Assembly (NCBI GenBank): GCA_027604185.1
Contig: JADGKB010000057.1
Coordinates: 28,600-92,599, forward strand
Origin: Boothiomyces macroporosus
Taxonomy: Eukaryota; Chytridiomycota; Chytridiomycetes; Rhizophydiales; Terramycetaceae
Reading direction: 5' to 3'
Length of the DNA: 64,000 nt
The translations under genes were made by a program, and so were the position numbers. Shown in pieces: positions 1-12,171 of this stretch. How positions within the stretch are numbered: the first letter of the stretch is position 1; every line of letters starts with the position of its first letter. The notes beneath the pieces are model-generated. The model made no database searches. It was not told the DNA's origin and saw nothing but the letters and a program-made list of their open reading frames with translations.

Positions 1-632
1 TTTGAATCAGTCATTGCAGTCTTGGGTTGCTTCTCAGAGATTTTAGAAAGTGGTTGAACGTTTGGAGATTGACAGGCTTCCTGCGTGTTTAACATTTGGT
101 TGGCGTTTCCGTTCTTTACCATAGCATGTATATTCGTCTGAGGTTCATTCAGCAATTCAGCAATAGTTGGCACTTCTTTTTCCACTTGCACTTGACAAGA
201 CTGATTCAAATCGATCAAGTTGATCAACTGCACGATTTCTTCCACCGCAGCATCCTTATCGCTCTTTTCATTCTTGATAGTCTCATTAGCAGTTTCTGAT
301 TCAATCTTTAGAGGTGCTAATTGTGGCGGCCGTTTATCTTCAGACTTGAAAGATTGAGATTCTCTAGGATTCCATTGTTCGCCGCTAGAAGACCTCCAGC
401 TAGTTTCCCTCTTTAGCCATTTCTTTTCTGCTGGCCACGTATCCGAGTGCCACTGCTTTGGTTCTAATGAGGGAGACCAAGATTTTGATTCAATCTGGTT
501 TGAAAGCTTCAGTGACTTGGATGGAACGGCGGGATTTATCTTTACGTTGATGAGCTTGTCTTTGTCATCTTGTGTATATCTTGTACAAGATGGAACTGCA
601 GACAAAATTAACGGTTTAGCGTCCAGTCGCAT
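1..632 (-). CDS. Unrecognised protein, N-terminal part (runs off window)
   Basis: Reading the minus strand from an ATG at 632 gives 210 codons with no stop up to the window edge, so this is the 5' part of a longer gene. No domain is recognised. The protein is polar and low in hydrophobics, with a Trp-rich stretch at about residues 50-95 (WSP, KQW, DTWP, KKW, SW, EQW) and a Glu/Lys-rich, Leu/Ile-punctuated stretch at about 120-170 that may form a helix. It starts 100 bp from the divergent CFD1 gene, so the two probably share a promoter. Similarity to a translation or RNA-binding scaffold is only an impression from the Trp-rich, disordered character. Confidence 0.6.
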   Translation of the reverse strand, partial: MRLDAKPLILSAVPSCTRYTQDDKDKLINVKINPAVPSKSLKLSNQIESKSWSPSLEPKQWHSDTWPAEKKWLKRETSWRSSSGEQWNPRESQSFKSEDKRPPQLAPLKIESETANETIKNEKSDKDAAVEEIVQLINLIDLNQSCQVQVEKEVPTIAELLNEPQTNIHAMVKNGNANQMLNTQEACQSPNVQPLSKISEKQPKTAMTDS

Positions 633-732
633 TCAAAGTAAAAAATAAACTTGGCGATTTCAGCCTCACTCGATATCACGTGATCTGCTCATCACTTTAC
701 TTAATGTAACATTTTTTCCACTAAAAAATAAA

Positions 733-1536
733 ATGGGAATGGAAGGGATAAAGCATATTGTACTTGTACTCTCTGGCAAAGGGGGTGTAGGCAAATCCAC
801 AGTGACTACCCAATTGGCGCTCTCATTAGTCGATTCCGGGCATAAAGTTGGTGTATTGGACATTGATTTAACAGGCCCATCCCTACCGGAAATGTTTGGA
901 ATCCAAAATTCACAAATCCATCAATCTTCAGCAGGTTGGATTCCAGTGTATACAGACTCTACTCAAAACCTGGGAGTTGTCTCTCTGGGATTCCTATTGA
1001 CAAACAAGGATGATCCAGTCATTTGGAGAGGACCAAAAAAGAACTCTATGATTAAACAGTTTGTAAATGATATCGCATGGGGCGAATTGGACTATTTATT
1101 GATCGAGTAAATATTATACTAATCAAGTACACCGCCAGGAACTTCGGATGAGCATATTTCCATTGCAGGATATCTGAAGGAACATGAACCTGATGGAGCA
1201 GTGATTGTCACCACTCCGCAAGGAATATCACTGATTGATGTAAGAAGAGAAATCAATTTCTGTAAAAAAGTCGGAATCCCTATCCTTGGATTGGTAGAGA
1301 ATATGTCTGGATTCATCTGCCCGCATTGTGAAGAATGCACCGCACTATTTTCTACTGGAGGAGGCGAGCAATTGGCAAACGACTTGGGAATAGAATTCTA
1401 CGGAAGAGTGCCAATTGATCCATCACTGACCAGTCTCATGGAAAAAGAAAAGTTTTCAGATTCATTCCGAAAGTCTAATTTATACTCTAAATTCCAAGAT
1501 ATAGTTTTGCATTTAAAGAATTCAACTAATAAATGA
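733..1536 (+). CDS. CFD1: Cytosolic Fe-S cluster assembly ATPase Cfd1/NUBP2
   Basis: 260-aa Mrp/NBP35-family P-loop ATPase of the cytosolic iron-sulfur assembly (CIA) scaffold. It has the deviant Walker [10 protein letters not shown] at about residues 15-23, [10 protein letters not shown] after it, [10 protein letters not shown] at the splice junction, and the C-terminal CPHCEEC motif that binds the bridging cluster. It lacks the N-terminal four-Cys extension of Nbp35, which favours Cfd1/NUBP2. One intron, 1107..1127 (21 nt), interrupts the conserved DTPPG motif; removing it restores the frame exactly. CIA2, another CIA component, lies at 62841 in the same window. Confidence 0.95.
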
Positions 1537-1564
1537 TTTGATATTTTTGATCTTTTAAATCTCA

Positions 1565-2217
1565 ATGGGAAAAAAGAGAAAGGAAATGAAGCCGTGGTGC
1601 TGGTACTGCGACAGAGAATTCGACGATGAAAAAGTGCTGATCAACCATCAGAAAGCCAAACATTTCAAATGCGATTACTGCGGGAAAAAGCTCAACACTG
1701 CAGGTGGTATGGTTATCCATCTACAACAGGTTCACAAGGAAGACGTCAGAATGTACCTACTGCTAATATAGTGTTCCTAATGCTTTACCAGGAAGAGAAT
1801 CTGTCGAAATTGAAATTTTTGGAATGGAAGGAGTGCCTTTTGACGATCTACAGAAACATATCCAAGAGAAACAGCAGAGTATTGCAAAGAGACCGCGGTT
1901 AGATGTCAATCCGGAAACCATCAAGGCACAGTTTGCTGCATTTTTAGCCTTACAGCAACATAACCAGATTGTAGCTCAGCCAATGGTGGTTCCAACTTCC
2001 CCAAAAGAACAAGAATCGAATTACGGGTTCAATATACCAGGGTAGGCGTTTTTAATGTAGTGTTCAGATTCCTGACTTGCCTGGGTTAATACCGCCACCC
2101 ATTATTGCTGAAATACCAGAAGCGGTAGTTGAAAGTGGGCCAGTAATGATTTATAAAGACAATGAGATATCGATGGAAGAAAAGAGATCCATGTTGGCCA
2201 AGTATCAAATAAATTAG
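1565..2217 (+). CDS. BuGZ/ZNF207-like zinc-finger protein
   Basis: 204-aa protein with two N-terminal C2H2 zinc fingers at about residues 12-34 and 35-57 ([13 protein letters not shown] and FKCDYCGKK) that match the BuGZ/ZNF207 family, followed by the family signature [20 protein letters not shown]. The metazoan members chaperone the checkpoint protein Bub3 and bind spindle microtubules. The tail is short, with [16 protein letters not shown] near the C-terminus, resembling the family's C-terminal motif. Two introns of 19 nt: 1753..1771 and 2042..2060. The spliced frame is open to the TAG at 2215. Starts 28 bp after the CFD1 stop on the same strand. Confidence 0.88.
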
Positions 2218-2473
2218 TTTTGTCATCTGTTGATCTTTGGTCATGCTGTTCGCATGTACTCTTAATCTGGGAGGTACTCACGCAGTTCAAATCAATCACG
2301 CAGATTCTCACACGCACCATTTGTAATTATCGCAATTCGCGACCACCAACTGAATAAACACATTTCAAATACTGTGCATTTAAACCAAATACAACTGCTA
2401 TATTACTTTTTTTATTATAGTTTTCTCTTGGTATTTTAAAATTTAGTCGATAAATTTTAAATGAATATATACA

Positions 2474-2710
2474 TTATAACGATTTGTGTTTGTGGTGAGG
2501 TCTATTCTTGAAACTAGAAAGCATCATTTCCGGCGGTACTGATATAATTGTCGCTAGTAACATTGGAGAAGGTGGATCCGATTCAGTGGTTGATAGAGTC
2601 GGAGATAAATCTGGCTGGATAAAAGCTTCTTTGAAGCACACAGCTGAGCAGTAATTCGATGCGCTTTGGCATTTGCGACCACAACCGGAAAGACAATAAT
2701 CAAGATCCAT
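2474..2710 (-). CDS. Ecl1-like short zinc-binding protein
   Basis: 78-aa protein starting MDLDYCLSGCGRKC, with a C-x3-C-x3-C ... YCSAVC cysteine arrangement in the first 30 residues, then a Ser/Pro-rich tail. Size and layout match the fungal Ecl1 (extender of chronological lifespan) family, whose members bind zinc and respond to nutrient limitation. The longer reading frame begins with a non-ATG codon, so the ATG at 2710 is used. No intron is needed. Small size limits the certainty of the family assignment. Confidence 0.62.
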   Translation of the reverse strand: MDLDYCLSGCGRKCQSASNYCSAVCFKEAFIQPDLSPTLSTTESDPPSPMLLATIISVPPEMMLSSFKNRPHHKHKSL

Positions 2711-3450
2711 TTTTAGCAAGCCTGAGTTTTCTAGCTGTATTTATGTAATTTTTCACCTGGAACGTGGTGGCAAAACGGTAAAAATGACCAATAAGATGTC
2801 TGTGTGAAAAATGTGGTTTTCATCACTATGCAAAAGTAGAACACAGACTATTAATTTAATCATTAAAATGTGGGCGGAAATATATGCGATACTGGTGTAG
2901 CCATTCTGGTTTTTCCGTTTCTTTCTTTCTTCAATAAGGATGGCTTGATAAATGGGCCTCATCACACGTTCATCAAAAAGGGTTTCATGATTCATAATTT
3001 TTTCTATTGTTCCCTTTTGGTAATTTTCAAGAGGATTTTACTGCCCATGAGCTTAATATGGTTACTGGAATGTGCTTTTCATTTACTACTTTTCTTTGAT
3101 TCATTGTTAGTCATATTATTTCTTGGGCTCCATTCCCTAACGCATAAAAATAACGCCTTAAAAAGGTGTATCATTATTGGCCCTTCAAATCCACGTTTCA
3201 TTCACGTTTATAATTACGCATTGGGCAATCACTAAATCTATGTCCATCAAGTTTGCTGATTCTAGAATTCCATTAGTGTAGATGATCTTGCTTTCTAGAT
3301 TACATTTCTTACACTAAAAATTACACTTGAGATTGATAAACTCTGTTCCCATCTTCAGCTATTAAGGGTTGCTATAAAACTTCTGAATCGCATAACCCTA
3401 GCATAAAACACTAGATTTTCAAAGAGTGAAAAAACCCTTGCAAATCTCAA
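2711..3450. other. 740-bp intergenic region, no supported gene
   Basis: Between the divergent Ecl1-like gene and UMP1. An open stretch on the plus strand (2870-3235) would encode a very hydrophobic, Phe/Leu-rich peptide, but it lacks an ATG and arises from T-rich DNA. No family resemblance, plausible intron set or RNA gene was seen. It probably holds both promoters. Confidence 0.5.
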
Positions 3451-3921
3451 ATGGTAAAAATGAATTAAAAAATAGTTGAAAATAGTACCTGAAGCAATCC
3501 CAGAAAAAGTAGCTCAAGTAGGAGGATCTGAATACGGAGTTCATGATACATTTAGGAACGGATTCCGCGGAATTACTAACGAAATTACAAACAAACATCC
3601 TTTGGAAACCAGACTAGCAATGGTAATATTGGCTAATACAGTGGCAAGAAACTCAACAGGAACTCAAGTATGAAATGCTAAGACAAACCCAAGGGATACA
3701 TGCTCCAATCAGATTAAAGATGGAAAAGATGCTTGTTGGAAATGTAAAGAGAATCCCAGTTGGGAAAACTCACAACCTTGGATTAGATATTCTTAATGGA
3801 ACTGATGACACTATTGATTTTGAAGATTTCCTTGGAGGTACATTTTGCTAATTTAGATGTTCATTATGGTATTCATAAAGTAGATCCACACGAGTATATG
3901 GAAAAGGCTTTAAAGATTTAA
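3451..3921 (+). CDS. UMP1: Proteasome maturation factor UMP1/POMP
   Basis: 136-aa chaperone of 20S core-particle assembly. Family landmarks: GVHDTFRNGF near residue 25, HPLETRLAMW, then MLRQTQGIHAPIRLKME and the LDILNGTDDTIDFEDFLGD tail. Four exons: introns 3454..3475 (22 nt, directly after the ATG), 3623..3641 (19) and 3838..3856 (19). The first exon is just the start codon; without that intron the conserved N-terminus has no ATG. The intron at 3623 sits inside the conserved LAMWQE segment, and splicing restores the Trp. Ends HEYMEKALKI. Confidence 0.93.
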
Positions 3922-3975
3922 TATATTCTTGTACTGGTCAATGATAAGTCTTTTACTGGAATCTCTTTCTTTTTT

Positions 3976-4050
3976 TAATAGAGATACAAAAGAAGATAAT
4001 AGTAATAGAGATACAAAAGATAAATAGTAATAGAGATACAAAAGAAGATA
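3976..4050. repeat. Three-copy A-rich tandem repeat
   Basis: The 18-mer taatagagatacaaaaga occurs at 3976, 4003 and 4028, with periods of 27 and 25 bp and short variable linkers. It lies in the 188-bp gap between UMP1 and CWC2 and so may overlap the CWC2 promoter. Confidence 0.85.
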
Positions 4051-4109
4051 TAATGGAATAGACTTTAATGGACTGAAAGTTTAACAGTTTTTTTCTTCTG
4101 ATCAGAAAA

Positions 4110-5131
4110 ATGATTATCAAACGGGATTATACCAAGGATTACCAAGATAGACCAGCCAGAGTACAAACTACCTACAAGGAAGCCTCAGAAAGAGAAATCC
4201 CAGTGGTAGGAGAATACAATGTTTGGTACAGTAAATACGCTGGAGAAGGCTCTTTATTTGGTAAAGGAGTTGAACAGTCGAAATTCCGTCTAGTGGTAGA
4301 AAGAGATGCAGGAAGAACAAGAGCAAATTCCAGACAATTGTTTTGTATTCATTTTGCTAGAGGAATGTGTATCAGAGGGCCAAACTGCAATTATTTGCAT
4401 AGGATTCCAATGAAGGGAGATAGAGAAGATACTTGTACTGATGTCTTTGGAAGGGAAAAGTTTAGACACTACAGGGACGATATGGGTGGAGTTGGATCTT
4501 TTGAAAAGAGATGCAGGACCTTGTACGTTGGGAATATCGGGATTAACGAGCATTTGCAAGTAAAACAAATCTAAATATAGGAAATATGTACAAACCATTT
4601 CAGCGAGTTTGGCGAATTGGAGTACTGTAATGTCTTGCAGATGAAGGGGGTTGCCTTTGTTCAATACAAGAGCATTTTGAACGCTGAATTTGCAATGGAA
4701 GCAATGAGAAGTCAAACACTTGAATCTAGTGAAATTATTAATATCAGATGGGCAACTGAAGATCCAAATCCTCAAGGTATTCTTTACTAATGATAGTTAA
4801 TGAATCACTAAAGCGCAAAGCAGAAGAGGATGTTATTGAAACTGTAAAAGCCCAGCTTCCTATAGTTGGCGATCAAGGAACTATTTTGGATTACCAACAG
4901 TTGCATAAATTGAAAAAGATTGAATATAAAAAAGAAGAAAAAGTAGAACTATATGGAGATGATTTAGATGCTTGGCAACAATACTGTCAACAGTACTATG
5001 AGGAATATGGTGTTTATCCAGAGGGTGTTCAACCACAAAAAGAACAGGAAAGCGCTAGCCAAGCTTATTCCATACCAAAACAGCCAGAATCTAAAAAGTT
5101 GGTTGAATATGAAAGTAGTGATGACGAATAA
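4110..5131 (+). CDS. CWC2: Pre-mRNA splicing factor Cwc2/RBM22-type
   Basis: 326-aa NineTeen-complex component that contacts the U6 snRNA and helps form the catalytic spliceosome. Order: N-terminal segment with YQDRPARVQ, Torus/CCCH finger CIHFARGMCIRGPNCNYLHR at about residues 78-97, then an RRM with RNP2-like TLYVGNIG and RNP1-like KGVAFVQYK, and an acidic tail ending YESSDDE. Introns 4560..4580 (21 nt) and 4777..4796 (20 nt). The second lies directly after the RRM's WATEDPNPQ. Its presence is of interest because all introns here are near the physical minimum for splicing. Confidence 0.93.
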
Positions 5132-5163
5132 ATACTTTGTAATTTGATTTTCTTTTACGCGAC

Positions 5164-8100
5164 ATGCTTGCAAACACAGAATCAAAGAATTTAAATATAG
5201 GAAAAATACAACCAGATATACCGCCTTCTCTGAGTAATAACAAAAGAGATGAACTTGGACTGAAAAATACTAGAGATGCGCGCAAGACACAGTTTGGAAT
5301 AGACTGCGCTGACCTTGTACATTTCAGTCACTGGTATGCAATCCTAATGATAGGGAACCTGGTGGCGAATATGTCAAGTCACTAGTAATCAAAAACGTAG
5401 TAATGAAAACACAAAAAATCAAGTATAAATTACCAGGAACTAGGTACTTTTCAATGGAGTTTCCTGAAACCCAGACACTGAGTGCTGGAATGAAATGGAC
5501 CGTCAACGTTACATTTAGACCAGTCGCAAAAGTATAATGTACTAATCAAGGAATGTTACAACGACAAGATAGAGTTTACCACTTCCTTTGGAACATTTTA
5601 TATTCAAATCAAAGCTACTCTACCAGAGCATGTTATGGAGTTTCCTGAAGTTATCGATTTTGGATACTGTCCAATTCGCGAAACTGCAAAGTATAATTTC
5701 TTGATGCATAATACTGGCGAGCTGGCAAGCGACTACGAATGGACGATCGAGCCACCGTTTTCAATTACCAGCACTTCAGGACATATTCTTCCTGGAACTA
5801 GTGTCTCGGTATTATTAGAGTTTAAACCTACACAAGCAATGGTAATGACTGTGCCTGCTACTTGCACTTTTGGAACTAAAAAACAATGGGAAAAGAGTAA
5901 GGTTGTCAAGACGGCAAAAGTATGCGGGATAGCAAAGTTTTCGCATTTGATTATCCAAGGGGACTTGAAAGTATTTGATTTTGGGGATGTTTATGTTGGA
6001 ACAACGCAAGAACAAACTATGGTGTTGGAAAATCCATCAGCTGTCCATGCGAATTTCAAAATCAAAAGGGCACATAAAGATAACGACGGCTGCTTTGAAT
6101 TCTCTACCATGACTGGAACGGTAGATTCAAAATCGACGTTAGAAATTAAAGTAAAACCAAATTAACCAGATTAAATATACTCCTATAGCTGCGGGGTTGC
6201 ACTCAAACTGTTACTTTGATATAACTACCTTTTCTGGAAATACAATGCGAATTACCTGTTCAGGTTGTGGTTTAGGTCCAAAAGTATTCCTGGAACCTTC
6301 ACTCTTGAATTTTAACGACGTGCTAGCTGGTACTTTGATAACTAGAGCATTCTTTTTACATAATGATACAGCAATTCCAACAAACTACATGGTAAACATT
6401 TACTAACAAGTTTCTAACTGAAAAATCTAGCACATTCAAGATCGATAAACAGTCGGGTGTTATTGGACCAAACTCTGTTGTTCCACTCCAAGTAAAATTC
6501 TGCCCAAAAGAGCCGATAAATTATTACCGCAGGGTTTACTGTCTAATTGAAAACCAAGATGCAATCTACTTGGACTTGATTGGAACCTGCTACAATGAAA
6601 AGCGCAGACCAGCAACTTTTAAACCACACCATATCGAAAACTATAAACTTCGAGTTCAAAATGGGCTGTGGGAATTTGGTCCTGAACAAATTGAAGAAAT
6701 GATCAAATCAGAAACAGTTCAATGTAAGGATGGAGTGTTGTCGTATAAAGATAAGGATATGGCTTTGACCAAGTCCAAGTTCGTGCCAAAAGATCGCCCG
6801 TACCAAGCTCTCACATGCAGTGAATTCTTTTATGGAAACTCTGGAGACTTTCTACCCTGTAATTTGTTGGATACATATGTCGATTTTGGATCTTGTTCTA
6901 GATTCAGAGTTGCTGAACCTCAGATTATCCGAATTCAAAATAGAACAAAAGGAAAGATGAGCTGTGTATGGATGGATGAAGATGACAACAAGTAAGCCAT
7001 TTTAATTATAGGGATGAGTGTCTATTTACTGTTACTCCTAAAACAGCAGATATTCCATCGAAAAGCATTGCTGAATTCAAAGTTCAATTCCGTCCTAAAG
7101 TCGATAGCGAATTTTATGGCAAGCAGCTCGAATGCTTTGTGTATTTTAAAAGTATGAGAAACTTTAGATTGGTCAATGAAGATACTTTTACTCCACCCTG
7201 GTGTTTAACTCCTGTTGTTGCTGGAAACACCTTTCCACCTGGAGAAGATACGTTTATCCCCAAAGTTCATTTTGGGAAATCAAAAATTATATTCCCACCA
7301 TGCTATGTAGATAGATCAGAGTATCAAATAGTTCGAATTACCAACACTGGTGATACCACTGTTAAATTTTCATTCCTGGATATTGGGTTTGACTCGAGCT
7401 TGGGACTAGGTGGAGATACAGAAACCGCGACTAAAGGAGGAGCAGTGTTCTCTGCAAAACCAAGAGTTGGAACTCTGAAAAAGCATGAATCGAGGCTAAT
7501 TGTGCTTCGGTTTTCGCCAAGCGAGCAGAAACTGTATGAAGAATCGTTCACTTGTTACTTTAATAACTCATTGCACAACAGCTATGTATTTCATATCTAA
7601 ATCTAGTCTCTGCAGTTGAGAGGTTATGGATCCTTTCCGAAAATCTCTTTTGATAACGACAACTCAATCAACTTCAAACCTACGTGTGTAGGATCGGTTT
7701 CCAGAAGAACTTTTAGCATTAAAAATGCCTCGAAAACTCTGGTTCATTTCCAAGTAATAGATCGACTAATACTAGTGGTTAATCCCAACCCAATATACTT
7801 CAGTTGTCGCTATCAATCCTACTTACGGCACTCTTAAATCGGATGAAATTTTGGAACTGGAGTGCACATTTGCACCAGCGATAAATACAAACTATGTATT
7901 AAAACTTCCATGCTACTACTTTCACGAAGATAATGAGAAAGATAAAGAACGTGTCACTTTTGCAGTATTTGGAAAAGGGATCTATGGCAAATTGACCTCT
8001 TCACCATCAAAAGTAGATTTTGGAAATGTTTTAATCAACACAGTCGTAGAGAGAGAAGTGGTCATTTTCAATTCTACCGAATGCGATGTACATTTTACCT

Positions 8101-10548
8101 TGAGAATTGGGTTTACAGACCCTCAAGAGAACAAACAGCTACACATACTTGCAAATGACTTGCAAGATTCCGAATTCGAGATCCTTCAACCTTCAAAGGT
8201 AATTGCAGCGAGATCAAATCAAACAGTGAAAATCAAAGCCTGTTTAAAGTCTGAAAAGCCTTACAACATTTCCGTATATTACAAAATAGCCAAGCAAGAA
8301 ATTGTGGAATCCAAGCCTTCATCTGTCACTTCAAGAATCATAGGCCCAAAAGAAGTACAGCGTTCTAACTCTAGGAGCATTATCTTTGTGATATAGTGGC
8401 AGTAGGAGTTCACCCTATTATTGCGGTTCGCGATATTCGATCAAAAGGATTCAGCAAAACTATATTGTGGCAATTATTTTCTTTGGAAAGATTTAACGAG
8501 CTTTTAGCTGAGCCAAACCAAGATCCTAATGCATATGCAGAACCAGTGATTGATGATAACAGTTTTCCAACGGATGCACCTCCAATCAACCTGTCTTCTT
8601 TGGAGGCGGATGTTAATTTTGACTTTGGTGCGACCACTGCTGGGTAAAATATATCTAATGATAGCACTCCACCTATTGCAATTAAGATGACATTGAAAAA
8701 TTGCGGGGTTGTTCCAGTTGATTGGGATTTCAACTTTCCTAATGACTATGATGTTGAGGTGGAAAGTTGGGCAGATCCCGGAGACTGTACAGAAGACCAG
8801 ATTACAAGAAACTTTATTCTTGATAACAATATCTTTTGTGTTTCGCCTAAATCAGGAAGTTTGAAGCCTGGTGAAATGGAACATATTCTCTTAACATACT
8901 CGCATGAATTTGCAGGACCACATCGCTTACCAGTTGTATTTAAACTGCGAAACGGATCAAGTCGAGCTGGAAAGGAAATTTTAATCAATTTTATTGGATA
9001 TTCAGTCCCTGAAACACAAAAATTCTTGCACCTACAGTCAATCAACCATCGATTTGAAAATATTGATATCGGAACTAGCAGCCCGCCAGTCCAGGTATTC
9101 TGGTCCTAACTTAGTATTATCGATTGATGAACCGTGGTTGTAGTGATTTGGAATATACCATTGATCCATCTGCCATTCAAAGAGTAAACATTAAATAACA
9201 TAGCTCAATGAAGAAAACAACAACTTTGAAATTTTAAAGTGCAACAAAACTGGTGGCCATATTCCAGCAGGGGAAATGGATTACTTGGAATTTGTATTCA
9301 ATCCGTTAGAAGTAAAGGAATATGAGCTGGATTTGCCAATTACTGTTGATAATGGAAAAACACGTATGATAACTTTCCGTGGAGCTGGAATCCAGCAAAA
9401 CATGCCAAACAAAGACGGTCCACTATTGAACCCAAAAGATATCAAAGAAACCATTCCTATAATGTCCAGTCTTCCTCCATTGTTAAGCCCATTGGCTGTG
9501 ATATCTCTTGAAAGAATTGACTTTTGTCATGTCCCTATAAAATCTGTTTTACGTCAAGTATTGGTCGTAACCAATGTAACCAAGGACACTGATATATCCT
9601 TTAAATGGATTGTACCATCCGTTTGGCCGAAAGACTGTAACACCAAATTAACCCTAGCTGTTCAAATTAAGCCAGAAACTTGTCATTTGGCACCTGGCAA
9701 ATCAAGAGTGTGCAAGTTGATCATCCAACCTGATGATGAACCACGATTATATCATTTTGATATAATATGCTCGGTTACAAATGAAACAGCTATGGTACAT
9801 ACAACTAATTTTAGGCTCAATATCGAAGTGAGTACCCAACTGAAGAAGAAAAAATCCTCAAGAATGGTGAACTGATAGATGTACATTCATCTAGCAAATC
9901 AGTAACTCAACTAGCTTCAATTTCTACGAAAAGTTCGAATGGACATGATTTGAATCAAATTAAATATAAAAAGCTGCCAGCTATCAACGACAAAACCTCT
10001 CAGAGGACTAATTCTGCGAAAACAAGGAAATCGTCCGAAGTTTCAGAGTTGCAAGAGTGTCCAAATCCATTACCACCGGCTGCAATCAATCTGTTTGTAG
10101 GAATAAGGGCTCAATCACATGTAGTAGAGGAATTCAGCTCGACATATTACGGTACAGATAAATTTTACAGGCTCAAACGAACTGGATATCCTACCAATGT
10201 AGAAATGGATGCTAAAGATCTTTTTGGAATGAAAGATTTGTTTTTAGATGTCATGTCTGGACTACTCAATCAAGTATTTGAAAGCCAAAAGGTAAAACAT
10301 CTTCCAGAGCAAATATCTAATGAACCAGTCAAATATTTCAGGCATGAAGAGCCAGCTAGTACCACTGGAGTAAATAGCTACAGCGATCAAGATATTATCA
10401 GGTATTCTTGAATTTACATAGTTGCTTTGATTTCCAAAATTCAGTTGAGGAAGTACTGGAAGGAACCATTTATAATATGATGCAAGAAATGAATCAAGGA
10501 GAGTTTGAATGTACAGTTTATCCAATGCTGGTGAGCAAGCCAGTTTAA
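5164..10548 (+). CDS. CFAP65: Cilia/flagella-associated protein 65 (CFAP65/FAP65)
   Basis: 1707-aa axonemal protein built of repeated ASH/MSP-like immunoglobulin folds (recurring VDFGxV...V...N.....F segments). The N-terminal block FGIDCADLVHFSHW, EPGGEYVKSLVIKNVVMKTQ and KIKYKLPGTRYF matches the start of CFAP65 rather than HYDIN or CFAP47. Family members belong to the central apparatus and are needed for flagellar motility. Thirteen introns: 5334..5353, 5532..5550, 6151..6169, 6392..6410, 6992..7011, 7586..7606, 7754..7775, 8355..8374, 8644..8664, 9095..9114, 9184..9203, 9795..9814, 10402..10421 (19-22 nt). The spliced sum is exactly 1708 codons. Convergent with REX4, 24 bp apart. Confidence 0.92.
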
Positions 10549-10572
10549 ATCCAATATAATTTATTAGCCAAT

Positions 10573-11478
10573 TTACCATGAATGCGGCCTCAAGATCTTT
10601 TCGTTTCTAAACATGTGAGCCTCCCATTCAACTTTGTGCTTTTTGTAAATCAGCATGGAAGTAGTGGCATCCTAACCTTAAAAATAGAGTACCTCTACTG
10701 AACTATGAGAGCCAGCTTGAATATCCATTCCCAGTTCCTGCTTTGCTAATATTTTTAACGATTGAGCGTTCTTGGTGTCTGGGTTCTTTAATAGCTTGTA
10801 TCGTGCGGTATCTCTGGTCATCCTGGCTGGATGATCGAGCATTAAAGCGGCAAAATCGTTTTTCAAAGCGTGCCCTATGATAATTTTGTCTTTAAGTATT
10901 TCTGCTACTTTTTTCTGAACTTCTTTGAAAGGCTTTCCTTTCTCTTTCAAGATTTTGGGCGTGATGCCACTATATTTTGTTCTGTAATCGGTGATATATT
11001 CAACTGGTTGTACATACTCGTCCAGAATGACTTGGCAGTGAAAGTTTACGATGGAGACTCGAGCCAGTACGGAAGTGGATCCATTTGGCCCAACACCAAC
11101 CATTTCACAATCAATCGCAACATATTTTCCTATTCTAATATTAAATGAAATCTACTTGGCATCCTGTCTGTGAATTGTTTTGATTCTGGCTTCTTCAGCT
11201 TGAATCTTTTTCTCTCTTTTCGATTGCTTGATGCTCTTTTCAGTATCAGAATCGTCATCATCGCTAGGCAGTCCTCTTACGCCGTCTTCCAGAACTGAAT
11301 TCAATATTTCCAGGTCCCTATTCTTTGTATCGACATTTTCCTCCAGTGCGCTATCCAAATGTTGTGCAACCTTCTTTACAACTTCATTTTTGGCTGCATC
11401 CCTCACTTTTGGCTTTACGATTTTTGTTGCTTGCAGCTTTTTCCAATTGCTCGATAGTTGGATTTTTTTTGTCCCCAT
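10573..11478 (-). CDS. REX4: RNA exonuclease 4 (REX4), DEDD superfamily
   Basis: 287-aa 3'-5' exonuclease of the DEDDh class. ExoI motif YVAIDCEMVGVGP (D and E catalytic) follows the first intron, ExoII is IIGHALKNDFAAL and ExoIII is SHSSVEDATTSM. The N-terminus is Lys-rich. The role by family is ribosomal RNA processing. Introns 11135..11155 and 10672..10692 (21 nt each). The first restores the catalytic DCE motif and the second restores the ExoIII Asp (SVE|DATT). The C-terminus KHKVEWEAHM is family-like. Confidence 0.92.
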
Positions 11479-12171
11479 TTAGTGAAACTGTTGAGGTAAA
11501 AATTTGAAGCGCAACGGGGAATGATAAGGTGACTCGTTCGACTTATACTCTCCTACGAGCACCAGATTTTTAGTCGCAAATTTCTTCCTTTCGTTGATTG
11601 GATCAATGTGTATTACCATATGGTGTAATATTGGACTTCAAAATGTCAGTGCGCTCCTGTCTGATTGATCAATTGATCTTTGATCTGGTATGAAAATATA
11701 AAGCGCAAACCCTGGGTATTTCCAAGTTGAATAATACCCAATAGGTTGTCCATTGCTTGAATATCACTATTTTCATTCAGCACTGTTCAAGAACGGACTG
11801 CCATCGCCATTCGCCAATGGTCGACGGTTCTAAAGGCTGAATTAACTTAAGATTCGCTTTGTGCTTTCAATATTTAATGTGGTACAAACACAAGTTGAGT
11901 TTAAACAAATTCAGAACTCTGAAAATCGCGAACACTGTTCTCACAGACTCTGAAACAAAACAAAGAATACTCCGCTCCTAAATTTTGAGAGTGTTATTGA
12001 ATACTAGAGTGCGGAAACTAATTTTTTTAGTAACTGCAAAAGGATATTCCGCTTACTGAATTTGGAAAATCTATCGCAGTACCTCTCTTTTTGGGAATAC
12101 AAATAGTCCGAAAAAGGTCTGTGTTGTTTAAAAGTTAAAAAGCGCTTCTCCGTTTAATTTTTCTTTTAATT
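11479..12171. other. 693-bp intergenic region between divergent genes
   Basis: Lies between the start of REX4 (minus) and the ankyrin gene (plus). No ORF with codon-like character, conserved motif or RNA gene was recognised. It is one of the few long spacers here and presumably contains two promoters. Confidence 0.5.

Noticed and set aside
2870..3235. Hydrophobic plus-strand ORF of 121 codons
   Set aside because: No ATG, Phe/Leu/Ile bias explained by T-rich DNA, no family resemblance and no supporting introns.
5164..10548. HYDIN as the identity of the large ASH-repeat gene
   Set aside because: The N-terminal landmarks and length (1707 aa) fit CFAP65; HYDIN is about three times longer.
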